Shown: piece by piece, positions 1 to 10,839 of the stretch
How the letters are laid out: every line of letters begins with the position of its first letter
Position numbering within the stretch: the first letter of the stretch is position 1
Assembly: GCA_963971405.1 (NCBI GenBank)
Contig: OZ020489.1
Location: 8,308,001 to 8,372,000 of the forward strand
Source of the DNA: Psococerastis gibbosa
Lineage: Eukaryota > Arthropoda > Insecta > Psocodea > Psocidae
Length of the DNA stretch: 64,000 nt
Reading direction: 5' to 3'
Translations under genes and position numbers: made by a program
Notes under the pieces: model-generated
Database searches by the model: none
What the model was told of the DNA's origin: nothing
The model's input: the letters and a program-made list of their open reading frames with translations, nothing else

Positions 1-334
1 GAAGTAGGTAGGCTTTCACTTATGCTGCTGGGCCTATTGGTTATTATTAAAAAAAATGCACACATCTTCTTGCCGACCACAGAATTAGGCTTGGTTTTTT
101 TACTGTCGGGGGTTTGAACCTCCTATGCGATTACTCGTGAACGAATAGGGATGGAGCAATACTTTTTTCACACACATTCAAGACCTGTTAAAATATAAAA
201 TTATGAAGCAAAAAATCTATCTGGGTCATATTAAGTTAATAAGGGAGTTACAATGGTCAGCTCCAATGATGCATAATTTGGACTGGTCGGGTTCGTATTT
301 TCGGTCGGACCAAGTCGGGCAAAATAAAGTCGGA
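1..334. other. Intron-side sequence, nothing recognised
   Basis: No coding segment or known repeat recognised. By gene order it should be intron downstream of the last visible dunce exon. The next expected PDE4 exon (starting near SELALMYND) was looked for on the minus strand and not seen, so it must lie before position 1. Confidence 0.5.
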
Positions 335-585
335 GCGAAGCGAAGAGGAGTTGACTGGCAGGGGGGACCTCCTGATTATAGTGGATTCCGAACCACTTGG
401 GGAAAATAGTAAAGTCACGATTAATTCGGAGGTAACCAGGACTCGACTGGCAGTCTCAGCGCGGTATCATGTCCCACATTGTTTCCCTGCCAACGCTGTG
501 CACACTATCAAGTTTCATGCAGTTTTGAACAAGCTCCATTCTGGTGGTCTTAACTTCGTATGGCCTTTGGCAGGGCCCCAACTAA
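335..585 (+). repeat. Family E interspersed repeat, truncated copy
   Basis: Shares the block 'cctcctgattatagtgg' and the 'ccaacgctgtgcac' block with copies at 9180, 12785 (inverted), 37270, 39745 and 58785. This copy lacks the first 150 bases and the microsatellite tail. Open frames through it are shadows. Confidence 0.7.
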
Positions 586-602
586 ATTGGACAGGACAGC
601 TC

Positions 603-812
603 AGGACATGTAGAGTAGTGGTACAGACTCCGACTTTCACCCTAAAGGTTGTTGGTTCGAGTCCCACACTTGCTACATTTTCTGGACATATACTTCGGAG
701 GGCATGCGGTCCCGGGGGTTCCTACTCGAGTGTAAGAGAGGGCTTTATATAGCCCTAACTCCGCTAGGTTGGCTTTGTAGAACAAAAGTCAATATTTATT
801 TATTTATTTATA
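603..812 (+). repeat. SINE-A, full-length tRNA-derived SINE
   Basis: tRNA-like head with a box A-like stretch (tagagtagtgg) and box B GGTTCGAGTCC, then the shared body (ttcggagggcatg, ccctaactccgctaggttgg) and a (TTTA)n tail. It lies inside the intron that follows the 829-928 exon; its tail ends about 16 bases from that exon's last base. Confidence 0.85.
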
Positions 813-828
813 ATATGACCATACTTAC

Positions 829-928
829 TAGAGTTGATGAGAAACTGGTTAGTAAGTCCAGGATGATCTACGTCGTGGATACACGCAGCAAACAGAGCCG
901 CTAGTTGCTCCAAAGGCGTAAAAACAGA
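829..928 (-). CDS. dnc: PDE4/dunce exon: catalytic domain, HDVDHPG metal-binding motif (partial gene)
   Basis: Minus-strand exon of 100 bases, 33 codons plus one base. It reads [13 protein letters not shown], then [17 protein letters not shown]. The HD pair of HDVDHPG supplies a His and an Asp ligand of the two catalytic metal ions in class I cyclic nucleotide phosphodiesterases, which hydrolyse cAMP (PDE4) to AMP. The acceptor is a T-rich tract ending TTTTTTGCAG (AG at 930-929); the donor is GTAAGT at 828-823. It enters in phase 0 from the 1378-1542 exon and leaves with one extra base (A), as expected for a Ser codon beginning the SELALMYND exon, which is outside the window. A SINE lies directly inside the following intron. 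Identification rests on family motifs and conserved exon borders; very likely an intact exon. Confidence 0.95.
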
Positions 929-1377
929 CTGCAAAAAATTGAAGTTAATCCATACCTATTGGTAAAGGTTAATGGCCATGGTGTAATACCATTTAACAAA
1001 GGGTTCGTTGGATGGACTTACAAGGCCTGCTGTGTTTATAGCCATTGTAGAGGCATGGGCCTCATAGTCATCGAACAAACAATTAATTAATTAATCCATA
1101 CCGAGACTTTTCAAGTGATTTTTAGCGAGGATGCTAAATAAAATAATATACACCATATGGAAAATGGTCTTGTGGGGGCAATACTCAGCAAGAGGTTAAG
1201 CGTAACCTAAAATAATAAAAAAGTACAGCTTTTAGTCCGAGTCAATGGCCTTTCGAGCTGGAGAAGCTACCTGAATAATACTCTGCTGAGTAATAAAGCC
1301 CATTATAAATTAAGGTTAAACGACCCGGAAGATAAATTAAAAGGTAAAAATTCAGAAGAGGTTCTGATGTAAATTAC
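929..1377 (-). other. dunce intron (449 bp) with a short repeat
   Basis: Intron between two catalytic exons, with GTAATT donor at 1377-1372 and TTGCAG acceptor at 929-934. Bases 958-1090 resemble stretches at 16465-16545 and 58115-58230 (shared 'gtaaaggttaatgg' and 'catttaacaa' blocks), a low-copy repeat of unknown class. Confidence 0.75.
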
Positions 1378-1542
1378 CTCAAGCGCCGGGGTGTTTAAGA
1401 GAACATTAGTGCTTTGCGTCACGTCGGCCGCGTGCAACGAGTTGTGAAACGGATTATCCTTAACATAGTGATCTTCTAACGTCATCATAAACGTAAGGAA
1501 AACCTTGGGTGGTATTAAAAATGTTTTAAGCAAGTCTCGATT
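1378..1542 (-). CDS. dnc: PDE4/dunce exon: catalytic domain with FHNSLHAADV motif
   Basis: Minus-strand exon of 165 bases, 55 codons, phase 0 at both ends. The peptide runs from NRDLLKTFLIPPKVF through TLEDHYVKDNPFHNSLHAAD to STNVLLNTPALE. In the H-x3-H motif (FHNSLH) the first His corresponds to the catalytic proton-donor His of PDE4 and the second to a metal ligand, so both are intact. Acceptor TTTTGTTTCAG ends at 1543; donor GAG|GTAATT starts at 1377. The segment differs little from what I recall of insect dunce. The ATG upstream of the exon in the raw reading frame lies in the intron and is not a start. Neighbouring introns hold a hAT-type MITE and short repeats. Confidence 0.97.
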
Positions 1543-1614
1543 CTGAAACAAAACAAGTTTTATTAGTGATAAGGATGTACCTACAGTTACAAAGTGAGCA
1601 ATGTCAGGGACAAT

Positions 1615-2020
1615 CTTAGACCATAAAATACTCTAGACCCGGCATTCTGCATGAGAAATTTGGGGCACCAACATTATGTTTATTTTTGCCAGCGGATGAC
1701 GTCACAGCCCAGATTACCTAGCAACAGAGGCTTTGTTGCTAGGTAACCTGGTCACCCTAGTGACTAGTTTGTTTTTTGAAAAAATAACGGAATGATCGTT
1801 AAAAGTTTCTGATTGAATATTTGAATATTAAATAAGTTTTACCAATGTTAAAGAATCTTTTCTCACACCAATTAATTCATTAACTAAACAAAACTTGAAA
1901 ATAATAGGTTCGCGCCTCTGAAAGCAGCTGATTTTGCTCTTTTGCCAGTGTGTGACGTCATTTTATGTTGGTCTCCCGGAAATTCTAACATGGCGTGCCT
2001 AGAATATTATATGGTCTAAG
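1615..2020. mobile_element. hAT-type MITE with perfect 8-bp target duplication
   Basis: Terminal inverted repeats CTTAGACCATA / TATGGTCTAAG, flanked by GGGACAAT on both sides (1607-1614 and 2021-2028). An 8-bp duplication is typical of hAT elements. No transposase. Each arm holds a palindromic TGACGTCA (1697-1704, 1953-1960). Related copies: 37862-38257 and 57699-58065. It lies in a dunce intron. Confidence 0.85.
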
Positions 2021-2812
2021 GGGACAATATATAAATAAAAAAGTAAATAAATAACACAACAGAAAAGGGCAGTTATTGTTTAGATCTGCAGTCGCCAGCT
2101 TTTTATCATTGTTTCATGGTTGTTGCAAAAACCAAAGAGTCTGTTTCAGAAGATTTCTATATGCTGGCGAGTCTGGGGGAAATTCATGCACTTTCGTGCG
2201 GTCTGTTTCGTGTCAGCTTCACGCTTGATTCAGCAATACACTGGATGTTTCATGGCAATTCGACTATGCACAAAAAACGAGTAGTTGTAGTGTCCGCTCT
2301 TAATAAATGGCCAAACTCTACTCAGCAGTGAAACCGTGTTCAGAATTAATTGACTTGAGCATTTGAACCATAAGCGGGCATAATTGGGGCTAAAGGGCTC
2401 CTTTGCGGGCAAAGGGTTGTTGAAGATGAATGGAAGGAGACACATCATCGATTTCCGTCAAATGCAGCTTGATTAAGCGATATGTACGGTACCACCCCCC
2501 CCCCTCTCTCTCTCTCCCCAGAAGGCGTATACCTCCGGGACACAGGTGCTGAGATTCAATGCGCCATGAAGGCTAATAAATACGAGTAGTTACTAGGTAT
2601 ATATCTACTGTAGGGCCTACATATTTTATTAAAAAAATCAATCCAATTTTCTGTTTGTTCCAGAGGATTTCCAAAACCATTGATCAGATTGTGATGAAAC
2701 TTTAGTAAGGTAGGGTGTTCTGGGGAAGATCCCAAAGGTTCCTTCAGGTCTACTACGGTGTTTAAAGAATAACTTATTCTAGGGGTTAAACATGTGTAAT
2801 AAAAGAACTTAC
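2021..2812 (-). other. dunce intron, unique sequence
   Basis: Continuation of the 1543-2812 intron. Short open frames on both strands have no recognisable domain. A C/CT-rich simple stretch lies near 2492-2517. Nothing else seen. Confidence 0.6.
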
Positions 2813-2911
2813 TTGGAAGGCCTGATATGCTACAGCAGTAAGTGGTCTGTTTCCGGATAAGTCTCCTATCCGAAATATGTCTATTCCCCATTTGTCTATT
2901 TCACCCAAACA
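2813..2911 (-). CDS. dnc: PDE4/dunce exon: start of the catalytic domain
   Basis: Minus-strand exon of 99 bases, 33 codons, phase 0 at both ends: CLGEIDKWGIDIFRIGDLSG, then NRPLTAVAYQAFQ. It matches the PDE4 block that begins the catalytic domain (W-G-x2-x-F-x-I, then NRPLT and FQ). Acceptor TTTTCAG ends at 2912, donor CAA|GTAAGT begins at 2812. The reading frame joins FQ to NRDLLKTF in the next exon exactly as in vertebrate PDE4 (FQ-ERDLLKTF). The longer open frame over it in another phase is a shadow. Confidence 0.96.
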
Positions 2912-3011
2912 CTGAAAACAAAAAAAAAACAGTAATTAGAACAATAATATCTTATCTTAATTTTTTTCTACAAAAAAACTAATGGCGTGGTAGTCCGGTG
3001 GAAGGAGTTCA

Positions 3012-3235
3012 AGTACTGTGGCCAAATCTTCATCTTCTTCTTCTTCTTCTTCTGTCTCTACAGCCCTTGATTGGCTTTGGCCTGCTCAATGCTCAACGCC
3101 ACTCCTCCAGTCATCTCGGTTTTGTACAACGCTTAACCATCTAAGGACTCCCAACTTGAAAAAGTCAGTTTCCAACTCATCCTTCCAGCGTTTTCGAGGA
3201 CGTCCGGCCAGTCAGCTTCCTGTCAAGCCCGCTTT
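3012..3235 (-). repeat. Non-LTR retrotransposon 3' end with (GAA)n tail
   Basis: On the minus strand it reads a degraded C-terminal reverse-transcriptase ORF segment (RPRKRW, VQNRDDWRSGVE-like, AKANQGL) and ends in a (GAA)n run (3031-3053 as CTT on the plus strand). Sister copies: 15930-16090 and 36790-37010, both plus strand. Confidence 0.65.
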
Positions 3236-4295
3236 ATACATCTTTTTTTGCATGTGTCCAAATCAAAATCAAATCAAAATTTCATTTAATCAAATCAAAT
3301 GTATTTAATTCTATCTCAAAAGTACAAGATACAAATGAACAATTCCCTACCCCAAATGTTCCTAAGAATGTGCTTGGGGAGGGAACATATATATATACTA
3401 TATATGTATGTATGTATATACTAAATTATTCAATTCAATAACAATGACATGTGTGCTTCAAATGGATAGCTATGCTATTGAAAAAATGAGAAGATATATT
3501 AATACAAATGGATAAATAGTTAATAAAATGATTACATGATATATTTTCTAATATTTGGATTTGAGTGAATTGATTAGCATCGGAAAAGGAACATTGCTGC
3601 ACTATGCTATTGTAGAAAGAGGTAGGAACATATTGTATACAAGTATCATGTATCAAAATGGTCAAAAACATTTTTTCCAAATTGTCCTGATGTTTTTGAC
3701 TGCTCTACAACTGATGATCTTTTTAGCCTTTTCTCCTCCGATTCCTTAAAAGTGAGTAGAAACTGTCACTGAATTTGCAACAGAAGGAATGGGAATTAAA
3801 AAAACTGAAGTATGGTTGAAATGATACTTGGTGTAGGCCTGTGGTATAATTAATCAAAAACAGGAACAGAATTTGAATTCAAACAAAGTATTGGAACTTG
3901 AATGTCTCTTCTTTTTAAATATTGTAGAAAAAAAGCAAATAAAAAGAAAAAAGGAGAAAACAAATTGCTCAATAGAAAAAGCAGAAGGAATCTCGAAGAG
4001 AACTTTCAATATGTTCCCAAGAGAAAGTTTTTTTTAATTAATTATCAGTGGGAAAAGCCTAAAGAAAAAATTTTCCTTTCCTTCAACCACTTTACTTTGC
4101 TTCGTATCTCTAATTAGCAAAGAAAAGGTGTTCTCTAAAACAGACTTAGTTTAATTGTTTGTAACGTAACTTAATTAGGATAGCTTTCAAAAGAATAAAA
4201 AAAAGTTGAAAGTTTAAATTGAAATAGAGTTGGAAACACAAGATTAAATGCACACAGTAGGCTATACAGTATATTATGATGTGTTTTTTTTTAAG
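3236..4295. other. dunce intron, AT-rich
   Basis: No recognised repeat or exon. It contains an 'aatcaaatcaaa' run near 3262-3300 and an alternating TA/TG tract near 3390-3420. Lysine-rich frames near 3900-4110 are products of A-rich DNA. Confidence 0.6.
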
Positions 4296-4460
4296 GTTAA
4301 TCGCGTAGCTACAAACAATTTAATGAATGTATCTGATTAGCCTCTTCAATCACCTCACTGAGTAACCTAATAGGTACTTGTGTCGAGTTACGACACGTCT
4401 CCGATTGCAAGGTGTGTAAAGACTCGCCCAAATTCAAGTACGCTACCACCTTGCCTCCGA
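4296..4460 (-). repeat. SINE-B copy
   Basis: On the minus strand: head 'ggcgaggtggtagcgtac' type, then 'gagtctttacacacc', 'cggagacgtgtcg' and the end 'gcgattaacctt' followed by T-runs. Twelve copies occur in the window, some interrupted by other insertions. Confidence 0.75.
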
Positions 4461-4744
4461 AGTCGCGAAATGGCTGTGGAGCCATACTGATTTGGATTCT
4501 ATAGCCAGGTCCTAACTGCTGAAAAACTATAAACAATTTAAGTCGGTATCATAAACAAGCCCTCACCAATATGAATAGGCAGGCTGGGCATTTGCCCAGG
4601 GCGCCAAGCTTCGGGAGGGGGGACCGGGTCGTAATTGGTCGTATTTGGTCAATATCCTTCCGCAAAATTTTGTTTTAATCAGGTAGGGGGCAATGAGCGA
4701 CTTGTTGCCCAGGCCTGCGAAACCCCAAGGTCGCAGCCCGCTCA

Positions 4745-4918
4745 TATATACATTTAAAGAAAAGGTTATTCGCATACAAACAATCCAATGAATGCATCCG
4801 AATAATCTCTTCAGCCGCCTCTGTAGGTAATACCTGTGTTGAGTTACGACATGTCTCCGATCGTCTGATGTGTAGAGACTCACACAAGTACGAACAAGCT
4901 ACCACTAACCCATCGAAG
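4745..4918 (-). repeat. SINE-B copy, same orientation as its neighbour
   Basis: Second SINE-B 285 bases from the first, same strand. Between them (4530-4740) is GC-richer DNA with 'tttgcccagggcgcc' and 'ttgcccaggcctgcg' facing each other, possibly an older TIR element. Confidence 0.75.
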
Positions 4919-5324
4919 GCATTACTAGATTGTATTCAAAATGTTCTATTACATTTACAATTCTTATAATTGTAGTATTGTTTTCATTTTCAAATGAGGA
5001 AAGAAAATGTGTATGGTAGCTAACAAATTTTTTCAACGTTTTTTAGGGCATATCTACTGGATTTTATTTGAAATATCTCACCAATATCGGATCAGTGATC
5101 CATTTTCAATATTTCTAAATTAAACAGCGATTATAAAACATGGAATTCTCTTTTTGGAATTTCTGTTCGGGAATTTGCTGTTATTTGAGAACCGTTATAG
5201 ATTTTTTTTTTAAATTTTAATTTGCCAATCTAATCAAGATTCGCAATAACCTAACTGTAATGGAATCACGACGTTTTCACGGATAATGCACAAGTACAAA
5301 CCCTCTCGCCTTCGGAGGACATGC

Positions 5325-5709
5325 TACGTAGAAAATTAGCACCTCAAAATTTGTTGTTTTTATTGAATTTTTATTTTTTTTAAATTAACAAAGCAAGTTA
5401 TTAAAGATTTGGCTCTTGTAAGTTGTAGAAGACTACTTTATGCATCATATAATAGGAAATATTATTTTTTTCGTATCTTAGTTGTTTCTACTAAAAATCA
5501 GAGGGGACTAAAGTTTCGCGTAATCTGGGATTTTGGAATTTTAGATTTTGGAAAAACTGCAAAACCGAAAAGTAATAATACCTTATTATACAATATGATG
5601 CACAAAGTAATCTTCTACAACTTAAATGAGCCAAATTATTAATAAATTGCTATGTTAATTAATTAAAAAATGAAAAGTTCTTAATTTAGGGGTGCCAATT
5701 TTCTACGTA
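5325..5709. mobile_element. 385-bp fold-back element with long inverted repeats
   Basis: Ends TACGTAGAAAATTAGCACC and its near-exact inverse near 5690-5709. Matching arms (tgtagaagactacttta / aagtaatcttctacaac) extend well over 100 bases inward. No protein. Partial copies: 10840-11095, 17930-18189, 48843-48990 and about 59335-59470. Confidence 0.75.
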
Positions 5710-5802
5710 CGATAACTACGATAATATTTAAAAGATACAAACTTATTGATATCCTCTACCGTGTCTTAACTGTCAGATAGGTTACTTAGATAGGATACTT
5801 AC

Positions 5803-6014
5803 TTTGCCCAGATCTTCTTCGAAGACGGTCTCAACCCCATAGGTAGGCACCCTCTCGCCCGTAAAGCTGTTTGTATGGGTAAGAGGCTTCTTGACCCCAT
5901 AAATTTGGGACATAGTCTGCGGGCCATGGCGGGGTTTTTCTTTCTTTTTCGGGGCACCACGGATTTCAGAGTCTTCGATGCGCAGGGACGGCAAGTCCAA
6001 TTCCTGTTGCTTAT
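5803..6014 (-). CDS. dnc: PDE4/dunce exon: end of UCR2 and linker to the catalytic domain
   Basis: Minus-strand exon of 212 bases: two bases finishing an Asp codon begun in the 13607-13700 exon, then 70 codons. It reads KQQELDLPSLRIEDSEIRG, a basic stretch (PKKKEKPRHGP), then MSQIYGVKKPLTHTNSFTGE and VPTYGVETVFEEDLGK. The DKQ(Q/H)E and MSQI-GVKK blocks are diagnostic of PDE4; HTNSFTGER is typical of the insect protein as I recall it. UCR2 packs over the catalytic site and lowers activity; the linker joins it to the catalytic core. Acceptor TTTTTCTTATTCCAG ends at 6015; donor AAA|GTAAGT begins at 5802. The Met of MSQI is internal, not a start. Confidence 0.96.
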
Positions 6015-6308
6015 CTGGAATAAGAAAAAGGGATGGTTTCAAAAACAGTCCATAAAAATCAATGCGGTCTATATCCACTTAATTTAAAACATCCCCGAAA
6101 TTTTTGGAATACGTGAGTCCAATCAGACATGAAGGATTTCTGAACACTATAGAAGAAGACACCATTTAGGACACCATGGGGCACCAAGGAAGGCGTACGC
6201 GGAAGACATCATGCAACGTATTATGAGTCTAACAGTGATAAACAGTCAGACTCCGCTGGGTTGGCTTAGTAATAGAAACAATAAAAAGTCTTTTTAATTT
6301 ATTTTATT
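6015..6308 (-). other. Start of the 7.6-kb dunce intron; SINE-A tail fragment
   Basis: First part, in plus coordinates, of the intron 6015-13606. Bases 6243-6295 carry only the 3' tail of SINE-A (actccgctgggttggcttag). Otherwise unrecognised. Confidence 0.6.
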
Positions 6309-7116
6309 GCTTTCCAATTTATACGTAGTATAAGGAAAGCTTTGTGACGGTCGAAATTTTCGATTCCGAGATATCAACGGATTTACACGTTTTGTCCCAG
6401 GAACCCAGCAAAGTGGTTTTTACGAAATGTCTGTCTGTCTATTCGTCGATTTCCGGGCAAACTACTCGGTCGATTTTGATGAAATTCGGCATGTAGGTTC
6501 ACACAAATCATACCTCGGGACCGTTTATTTTTTTATTTTGGGCTAACTTAATTTGGGGGGTTTTTATTTTTAAAAAACTTCAAAAAAACGTCTAATAAAA
6601 TTATTTCCCAAAAACGGCTCCAACGATTTATTTTAAATTCTCATATATTGTAGTTGTTGTTAATGTTGGTAAAATGCGGGGGTCACTTGCCCCTTGATAG
6701 TTTGCTTCTGGGGGTAAAAAAATAAAAATGACTATATTTTAATGAAAAATGACTAAAAAATAATTTTTCTGCGACACCTTTCTATCGATGATTTCAACCT
6801 TCAGGTATGTTTTAGGTGTTAAATTGAGTAACGAAACCGGACCGGTTGCTTCCCCAAAAAAGTATTTGTTTTCGTACAAAAAATGTTTTTTTGAAAAAAT
6901 GATAGAAAATTCACGCTCAAATGCATTGCGTGCCCTGCCAGTATTGCTGTCTGGTGATGTGTTGGTCTGACCTATCTAGAATTTACGTCACCACCAGTGA
7001 CGAGTGACGTTAGGTGGACAACCCCCCAAATTATTTACCATGAAATTACTCATTTTCTCTATCTACTAATTTCGATAAATTGGAAAGCATGTTCGAGTAA
7101 ACTCGGACCGGTTCTT
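6309..7116 (+). mobile_element. Helentron-like non-autonomous element
   Basis: Shared structure of the family: begins GCTTTCCAATTTAT; a (TGTC)n-like microsatellite about 120 bases in; a C-run about 100 bases from the end; the inverse ATAAATTGGAAAGC 28 bases from the end; a terminal hairpin (CGAGT/ACTCG) and end GGACCGGTTCTT. Flanked by T on both sides with no clear duplication. No Rep/helicase ORF; the reading frames through it are shadows. Confidence 0.8.
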
Positions 7117-7518
7117 TTTATTTGTATTTATTTTTTATTTAGACAAAGAGACTGCCCTTATATTCTCGAGAGAGTCAATCTCAGAGTTATAACCAGGAAT
7201 TTAATTTTTAAGAGCATACTACTGTATTACCGTATGTGACTTTACTTTCATGTAAGTGCTATTATTTTATTTCATATACAAAACCTATAGACATAACTTA
7301 CTACATGTATACGACTTAGCTTTAATAAGTGCTTTAGTAAATGCTATCGATTTCGAGACTCATATCCGTTGATGGTTCAATATACAATTTAATCTATTTA
7401 TTTATCATTATTTATAGTCGCGGAACCCACTTGAAACTCCAGACAACAGATATGAACGGAAAAGAAGATTGAAAGTTTGCTGCAAACACATCGATTAAAG
7501 AAGTAGAAGAATAGAGTA
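7117..7518. other. Spacer between two inverted Helentron-like elements
   Basis: About 400 bases of AT-rich intron separating two copies that face each other tail to tail. Nothing else recognised. Confidence 0.5.
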
Positions 7519-8365
7519 AAGAACCGGTCCGAGTTTACTCGAACATGCTTACCAATTTATCAACATTAGTATATAGAGAATATGAGTAATTTCATGGTAA
7601 ATAATTTTCCAGTGGTTGAATTTCCGATATCTTGGGGGGCGGTTGCCCACCTGACGTCACTGGAAATGAGATAAATTCTAGATAGGTCAGAGCAACACAT
7701 TAATTACCACACAGCAATAATGGCAGGACACGCAATGCATTTGAGGGCGAATTTTCTATGTTTTTTTGAAAAATAATTTTTTGTGCAAAACCAAATATTT
7801 TTTTGGGAAAGCAACCTATCCGGTTTAGTTACTCAATTTAACACCAATAACATGCCTGATGGTAGAAATCATCGATAGAAAGCTTTCGCAGAAATATTAT
7901 TTTTTAGTAATTTTTCATTAAAATTTAGTTATTTTTATTTTTTTACCCCCAGAATCAAACTATCAAGGGGCAAGCGACCCCCCGCAATTTGTTAACATTA
8001 ATAACAACTACAATATATGAGAAGTTAAAAGAAATCGTTGGAGCCGTTTTTGAGAAATAATGTTTTTAGACGTTTTTTTGGAGTTTTTTGAGAATAACCG
8101 CCCCCCCCCCCGAATTGAATTGGCCCAAAATAAAAAAAATGGTCCCGAGGTATGATTTTTGTTAACCTACATGCTAAATTTCATCAAAATCGACCAAGTA
8201 GTTTGCCCGGAAATCGATGCACAGACAGACAGACAGACAGACATTTCGTAAAAACCACTATTTTGGGTTCCTGGGACCTCAAAACGTGCACATCCGTTGA
8301 AATCTCGGAATCGGAAATTTCGGCCATCACAATGCTTTCCTTATACTACGTATAAATTGGAAAGC
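7519..8365 (-). mobile_element. Helentron-like non-autonomous element, inverted copy
   Basis: Full-length copy on the minus strand with all family marks, and a perfect TGACGTCA at 7652-7659. The (CAGA)n microsatellite is at 8221-8242. With the plus-strand copy at 6309-7116 it forms an inverted pair of about 800-base arms. Confidence 0.8.
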
Positions 8366-9179
8366 TATAAATTACATAAAAATACAATATAGAATCGCCG
8401 AGAATAGCTTTCCTGAAAGAAAAAAAAAACGCTCTATAATACAGGAATAATCCTCAAAACCAAATTTAAGCAGTGTGGCCAGAAAGCTGCAGTGTGGGAG
8501 CTGTTGATTTCCAACCCTTTATTTACTCAGCAGTGGGTCAGATTTCCAATGTACACAGATGCTCAACAGCGATAGACCCCGTTTCCAATTACGTACTCTA
8601 GATAGCCTTAATTAAGAAATAGTTGAGTTGGAAGAGAACTGAACTACATAGCGGAAGGTCGATGTTCGACTGTTCGAGACTCAACAGAAAAATTAAAGTA
8701 AAGTAAATGTAGGCTATTTCATAATTGTCCTTCATCATACATTCGTGAAACTGAATGGGGCCGCCTAGGCTAAGCTCGTGATGGGCCCCTAAACAGTTTC
8801 TAAAGCAAACAATGTGAATACACCAATTTCATTTATCACTATAAACACAGAAAAATATTAATAAATAAGCAAGAAAGAAAAAATAATAACGGTGGTGAGT
8901 ACAATGCCTAGTGAGCATAAATCTATATATATGTAGTCGTATATATAAAATCAAATCAAAATTATACTTCTATTAAACTAAATAATTAAATATATTATAT
9001 AATGCGTCATAAGTCGTAAATATAATTAAAATTAAATCGACAACTTTAGCTAAACTGAAACTGTCTGTCGGTTAGTTGGGTAAAAAAAAGGGGCGGGGGG
9101 AAAGAATATTTTCCACTGGCTCTGGGTCCACTGAACCCTATTAAGTACCTTATCTCCTTACCTGAAGGTCTATCTGAAG
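8366..9179. other. Intron sequence, nothing recognised
   Basis: AT-rich, many stop codons on both strands, no recognised domain or repeat. A short G-run region lies near 9085-9101. Confidence 0.5.
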
Positions 9180-9555
9180 TTGTTGTTGTTGTTGTTGTTT
9201 CTAACGCCTGCTTTCAGCATTTCTGCTTTAAGCAGCCCTGTCAGCCTGGCGGGGGGAGTGAGTCTGTTTGTTAACTTGAGGCACCCAAAGGGCAGACTCT
9301 ATCACCTCGGGGAAAGGGGAGTTGACTAACAGGGTGGACCTCCTGATTATAGTGGATTCCGAACCACTTGGGGAACATGGTAAAGTCACACGATTAAATC
9401 GGAGGTGACCAGGAGTCGACTTGTATCGCCTAAGCCCGTTATCATGTCCCACCATGTTCCCCTGCCAACGCTGTGCACTATACCAAGTTGCCGCAGTTTG
9501 AAACATGCTCTGCTCTAATGGAATCAACATGGTAAGGCTGTTGGCCATTAATATC
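9180..9555 (+). repeat. Family E repeat, near full length, with (GTT)n end
   Basis: Begins with (GTT)n at 9180-9198, then ctaacgcctgctttcag, the 'gattatagtggattccg' block and the 'ccaacgctgtgca' block. The simple repeat always sits at the same end, so the element probably reads on the minus strand with an (AAC)n 3' tail. No protein recognised. Confidence 0.7.
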
Positions 9556-10239
9556 TGAAGTGAAATACACTGTACCTTCATAGACCTTCTATGGATTAAT
9601 AGGCTGCTTGGGTAGTAGTAACAATAAAATATGAAACATGCTAGATAAGGTAGCTTATAAACAGGTTAACAATCATAACACAATATGTTTTTTGCAAGGA
9701 AAAATTGTAAATATTGAAAAATAAATAAATAAATGTTGATGCATTTAACTGTGGATTACAAGAGCCAACACATTAGTGCCCCTAGCTGAATTCACCCTTC
9801 GGTCTTACTCTGTAAAAGTTTGAAAAAGGCGAAGTACCCACGTACATGTTCAACAAGCACGAAAACCAATTCCAATAAAAGTACACAGAATTTTCACCAA
9901 TACCTAACTCAAAATTTTGAAATGAACTTGAAGGTAAATTTAACAGGAATTTTGGAAGGAAGGAAGCAGGATGTGAAACTGTGCAAGGGTTTTATTAAGT
10001 TTAGAAGGTTCTAACCGGGAGAAAGGTAAAAGTAAAGTTGTGTCAAAATTATTTTTACTACTAAAAAGGTACGAGCTGCAATATACTGTATATATATGTA
10101 CCTTCCAGCTATGTCGACTATGTTGGAGTTGATTGAATTATCTTTACGACAGTGATGCAGTGGCGGTGGTTGCGTGCTAAATGTAATTATTAATTTTCAG
10201 AGATGATTTAACTTGTCACTGACATGTTGTAAGCGCTTG
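9556..10239. other. Intron sequence, nothing recognised
   Basis: No exon or known repeat recognised; a 'caataaaa' rich and AT-rich stretch. Confidence 0.5.
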
Positions 10240-10420
10240 TACAATAGTCCCGTGGTAAAGGCTCAGATTCTCCTTCGAAAAGTTGGTCGTTCCGGGTTCA
10301 ATTCCCATAGCTGTAACGGATTTGCCACTAAGTCTGCAGCGTATTATTACTGATTTTTTCATGGGTTTCTCAAGACCTATTTTCCTCACTTCAAATCATT
10401 AAAAATCATGACAGCCCCAA
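10240..10420 (+). repeat. Possible tRNA-derived SINE, single copy
   Basis: Box A-like tagtcccgtggtaaagg near 10243 and a good box B (GGGTTCAATTCCC near 10295). The downstream body has no second copy in this window, so this may be a tRNA pseudogene instead. Confidence 0.4.
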
Positions 10421-10600
10421 GTCTGTATATATTTAGATGCATTTCACATATCTTAAAGCCTGAGGTGAGGGGGACATTTAAACAAAATGGGGACACTCAT
10501 ACCTACAACACGAGGCAACGACCTTGTAAAGCCAGCGCCACGCACAGCCAAGTGTGAGTGACTGGATCCTATACTACAAGGTTTCGCCTACCTTAGAAAA

Positions 10601-10830
10601 TTCCCGATTGAACTGAGAGCGGCGAGAAATGCTTCTAAGTTCCCTAAATTGCTTAGAAACCATCTCTTAGAGAAAGCTTTCTACACTGTCACTGAGGCAC
10701 TAGCACAATCACAATGACAATGACAGAACTACCTGATTTTGACGTTATTCTGTCGATTTTATTTTATACTTTACTTGTATTGTATAATTTAACTGAGATA
10801 TGTATTGTATTGTAAAGGCTAGGACGTTTT
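10601..10830 (+). repeat. Non-LTR (jockey/CR1-like) reverse transcriptase 3' end
   Basis: Frame from 10601 to the stop at 10714-10716 reads FPIELRAARNASKFPKLLRN, then HLLEKAFYTVTEALAQ: the C-terminal 'K--LL-KAFYS--E-L' pattern of these enzymes. The following untranslated region (gattttgacgttattctg) matches the copy at 43430-43590. Confidence 0.6.
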
Positions 10831-10839
10831 GGTACTGTA

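Noticed and set aside
2556..2891. 111-residue minus-strand ORF
   Set aside because: It overlaps the 2813-2911 exon in a different frame; the true frame gives the PDE4 peptide with splice sites.
7519..8365. Open frames such as MIFVNLHAKFHQNRP... and CLSVCLFVDFRANYS..., seen several times in the window
   Set aside because: They recur only inside the Helentron-like repeat, in either orientation, run through the (CAGA)n microsatellite and have no conserved start or stop. Similarity is at DNA level.
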